From: CAWJFJ01 sp963800065
Lineage (GTDB): Bacteria > Actinomycetota > Acidimicrobiia > Acidimicrobiales > UBA8190
Length of the DNA: 64,000 bases
Assembly: GCA_963800065.1 (NCBI GenBank)
Contig: CAWCZO010000003.1
Coordinates: 310,001-374,000, forward strand
Direction: 5' to 3'
Under the pieces are notes generated by a model. It was not told where the DNA came from and ran no database searches. It saw only the letters and a program-made list of their open reading frames with translations. Made by a program: the position numbers and the translations under genes. Every line of letters starts with the position of its first letter. Position 1 is the first letter of the stretch. This document shows positions 62,039-64,000 of the stretch, in pieces.

Positions 62039-63802
62039 ATGATCGACAGCGAAGAGAGTGGTGTGGAGCAGACGGCGGAGGGGTCGGGAGCCACCGTCGG
62101 GTCTCACCTGTCGCGGCGCACGTTCCTGCGCCGCGTCGCCGTCGCTGTCGGTCTGGGTGGCGTCTCCTACGGGGTGGTCGAGTTGTCCTCGGCCGGAGCC
62201 TCGGACAGCCGCCCGCCGGCGGTAGCGAAGGTCCGGCGGCGTCGCTCCGTCCCGGCGCCGAGACCCGTGCAGCTGACGGCCCTGCCCGGCGGGGCGGTCG
62301 TCCCCACCGCCACCTGGGTGAAGGACGAGAACGCGCGGCCCGGGACGATCGACTGGGTGGTGACCGGACACCAGGTCCCGCGGGCCATCGAGGGTTTCGC
62401 CGACGTCACGAGTGCCGTGGCCGGAACCGATGTGACCCTCTTCGTGAACACGGTGGCCAGGACGTTTCACGTCGAGGCCTACCGGATGGGCTACTATCAG
62501 GGCCTCGGTGCCCGACTGGTCTGGACGTCGGACGAGGTGAGCGGCGTGGCGCAGCCGTCGCCGACGGTGACACCGCCGCTGAACACCGTGCAGTGTCCTT
62601 GGACGCCGTCGCTGTCGGTGGCCATCGGCGAGACGTGGCCCCCCGGCGCCTATCTCCTCAAGCTGGTCGGCGATTTCGGCGAGCAGCAGTACATCCCGCT
62701 GTGCGTGCGGGACGATGCCAGCACGTCGGCCTTCGTGGTCCAGCACGCCGTGACGACGTGGCAGGCCTACAACCTGTGGGGTGGATACAGCCTCTACAAC
62801 GGACTGACGGCGGGAGGGCTGTCGTTCGGCCAGAGCACGGCGGGCAAGGACTTCGACCACCGATCGCGTGTCGTCTCGTTCGACCGTCCCTTCTCCCAGG
62901 ACTGGGCCCAGGGAGCGTCCGACTTCATCGGGAACGAGTTTCCCCTGATCTTCCACATGGAGAGCCTCGGACTCGATGTCACCTACTGGACGGACGTCGA
63001 TCTTCATGAACGACCGGAGCTCCTGGTCCGCCACCGGTGCCTGTTCAGCCTGGGTCACGACGAGTACTGGTCACTGCCGATGCGCGACGCCGCCATCCAG
63101 GGTCTCGACCTCGGGGTGAACCTCGCCTTCCTGGGGGCCAACGCCTGCTATCGCCAGATCCGGCTCGAGCCCTCTCCGATCGGTCCGGACCGTCTCCAGG
63201 TCTGCTACAAGTCGGCCGCCGAGGACCCTTTGTACGGTGTCGACGACGCCGTGGTGACGGGCCCCGAGTGGTCGGCCCCCCCCACCTCGTGGCCCGAGAG
63301 CCAGCTGATCGGCAGCATGTACCAGGACGTCGGAGCCGACGCCGACCTCGTTGTGGCCGACCCCTCCTCCTGGGTCTGGGCGGGGACGGGGGTCACGGCG
63401 GGCCAGACGTTCCCGAACGTCGTCCAGGGCGAGTACGACCGCTTCGACTCCGCTCTGCCCGGACCCCGCAACGTCGAGATTCTGGCCCACTCGCCCGTGG
63501 TCAACCGGGGGCCGGGCCGCTTCTCGGACATGATCTGGTACACCACGTACGGCGGAGGCGGAGTGTTCGCCACGGGCAACGCCTCATGGGTGAACAAGCT
63601 CTCCCACACGACGGCGTTTCCGGACAACGTCGTACCCGCCGCCATCCCCGGGGTGACCGATACCCTGCTTCGGGTCATGGAGAACGTCTACGCCGTCCTC
63701 GGGGTAGGTCTCGGATCGGCGAACCAACCGTCCCGGGAGAATTGGTCGGTCGTGGCCCCCGTGTCGGGGGCACCCGGCCCCGGGCCAACCGTGACGGCCT
63801 GA
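62039..63802 (+). CDS. Tat-exported DMFase-like (N,N-dimethylformamidase beta C-terminal domain) protein
   Basis: The 587-residue protein has a twin-arginine signal (SRRTFLRRVAVAVGLGGVSYG) and a large domain resembling the C-terminal domain of N,N-dimethylformamidase beta subunit: VTLFVNTVARTFHVEAYRMGYYQGLGAR, YLLKLVGDFGEQQYIPL, CLFSLGHDEYWSLPMRDA and YTTYGGGGVFATGNASWVNKL. The true activity of secreted homologues is unknown. ATG 62039 was chosen since it directly precedes the Tat region. Confidence 0.75.
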   Translation: MIDSEESGVEQTAEGSGATVGSHLSRRTFLRRVAVAVGLGGVSYGVVELSSAGASDSRPPAVAKVRRRRSVPAPRPVQLTALPGGAVVPTATWVKDENARPGTIDWVVTGHQVPRAIEGFADVTSAVAGTDVTLFVNTVARTFHVEAYRMGYYQGLGARLVWTSDEVSGVAQPSPTVTPPLNTVQCPWTPSLSVAIGETWPPGAYLLKLVGDFGEQQYIPLCVRDDASTSAFVVQHAVTTWQAYNLWGGYSLYNGLTAGGLSFGQSTAGKDFDHRSRVVSFDRPFSQDWAQGASDFIGNEFPLIFHMESLGLDVTYWTDVDLHERPELLVRHRCLFSLGHDEYWSLPMRDAAIQGLDLGVNLAFLGANACYRQIRLEPSPIGPDRLQVCYKSAAEDPLYGVDDAVVTGPEWSAPPTSWPESQLIGSMYQDVGADADLVVADPSSWVWAGTGVTAGQTFPNVVQGEYDRFDSALPGPRNVEILAHSPVVNRGPGRFSDMIWYTTYGGGGVFATGNASWVNKLSHTTAFPDNVVPAAIPGVTDTLLRVMENVYAVLGVGLGSANQPSRENWSVVAPVSGAPGPGPTVTA

Positions 63803-63879
63803 CAGCGGATCCGGGTCCGCCCGTCGGCCCGGGCACTCTGCCGGGGAGGTGGAAGGTGCCCGGGCCGAAGGACGAGAGT

Positions 63880-64000
63880 TCAGGCCGCTCGGGGCGGGGA
63901 GGTGGTGACCGCCCGACGAAGCTGAGTCTCGACCTCATCGATCGAGGACTCGAAGCGGTCGAGCTCGTGCCGGGCGTTGAGCACGGCTCCGGACCCTGTC
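63880..64000 (-). CDS. C-terminal end of a gene running off the window (partial)
   Basis: An open frame enters from the right edge and stops at 63880, encoding GAVLNARHELDRFESSIDEV, then EVETQLRRAVTTSPPRAA-like residues. The heptad pattern suggests a coiled coil. No family can be assigned from 39 residues. Confidence 0.45.
   Translation of the reverse strand, partial: TGSGAVLNARHELDRFESSIDEVETQLRRAVTTSPPRAA

Overview
The window is high-GC DNA (roughly two thirds or more G+C by eye) with short intergenic gaps, many GTG starts, 1-4 nt start/stop overlaps, mycothiol-type DinB-fold enzymes, an actinobacterial-style split NHEJ pair, Tat-dependent secreted enzymes and an ECF42 sigma factor with a DGPF partner. 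This points to an actinobacterium. The recurrent secreted 42-43 residue 'GGYW-SDGG-F-FG' module makes the class Acidimicrobiia my best guess, but that is inference and not proven by any rRNA here.

Layout. 0-5 kb: a LigD-type polymerase and an ATP-dependent DNA ligase facing each other, a lone receiver-domain regulator, a small secreted protein and a secreted alpha/beta hydrolase. 4.8-9.7 kb: a leftward high-affinity K+ uptake operon (small membrane peptide, kdpF, kdpA, kdpB, kdpC, OB-fold protein) whose first two genes are under 30 codons. 9.9-16.6 kb: housekeeping and regulatory singletons (quinone-oxidoreductase-like enzyme, methyltransferase, LysR, DUF1697, Smr, class III adenylate cyclase, phytanoyl-CoA dioxygenase family, mycothiol-dependent isomerase family). 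16.7-25.8 kb: secreted NHL-repeat protein, Tat-exported alpha-L-rhamnosidase, then a three-gene pseudopilin-like operon whose first protein carries Ig-like repeats. 25.9-29 kb: two frameshifted genes (hydrolase, sulfotransferase) and a beta-propeller glycosidase-like protein. 29.2-35.9 kb: HtrA-like protease, DUF3892, zinc ribbon, ParA, a second DinB-fold enzyme, ECF42 sigma factor with its DGPF protein, and a thioesterase-like protein. 35.9-52.6 kb: an accessory surface and sulfur region with three secreted proteins sharing the same C-terminal repeat (Ig/FnIII type, GH43 type, beta-helix type), a degenerate receiver protein, TauE/SafE permease, a marR remnant, a phospholipase-C-like lipoprotein, ArsR, CoA-disulfide reductase/rhodanese with a coupled 39-codon ORF, and a LysR/MFS divergent pair. 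52.7-54.1 kb: a frameshifted IS481-type element with an extra solo end next to tRNA-Ser(UGA). 54.1-64 kb: pheA (frameshifted), larB-larC, amidase, GNAT, sulfatase, flavin-type split-barrel protein and a Tat-exported DMFase-like protein.

How the parts work together. The rhamnosidase, GH43, beta-helix, sulfatase and Abhydrolase_10 proteins suggest a cell that processes extracellular polysaccharides and esters. The pseudopilins and repeat proteins look like surface structures. TauE, ArsR and CoADR-rhodanese look like a sulfur/persulfide handling patch. Five genes show single reading-frame breaks, some in short tandem repeats, so either the assembly contains indel errors or the region is decaying. 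No CRISPR array, rRNA, prophage or integrase was seen.
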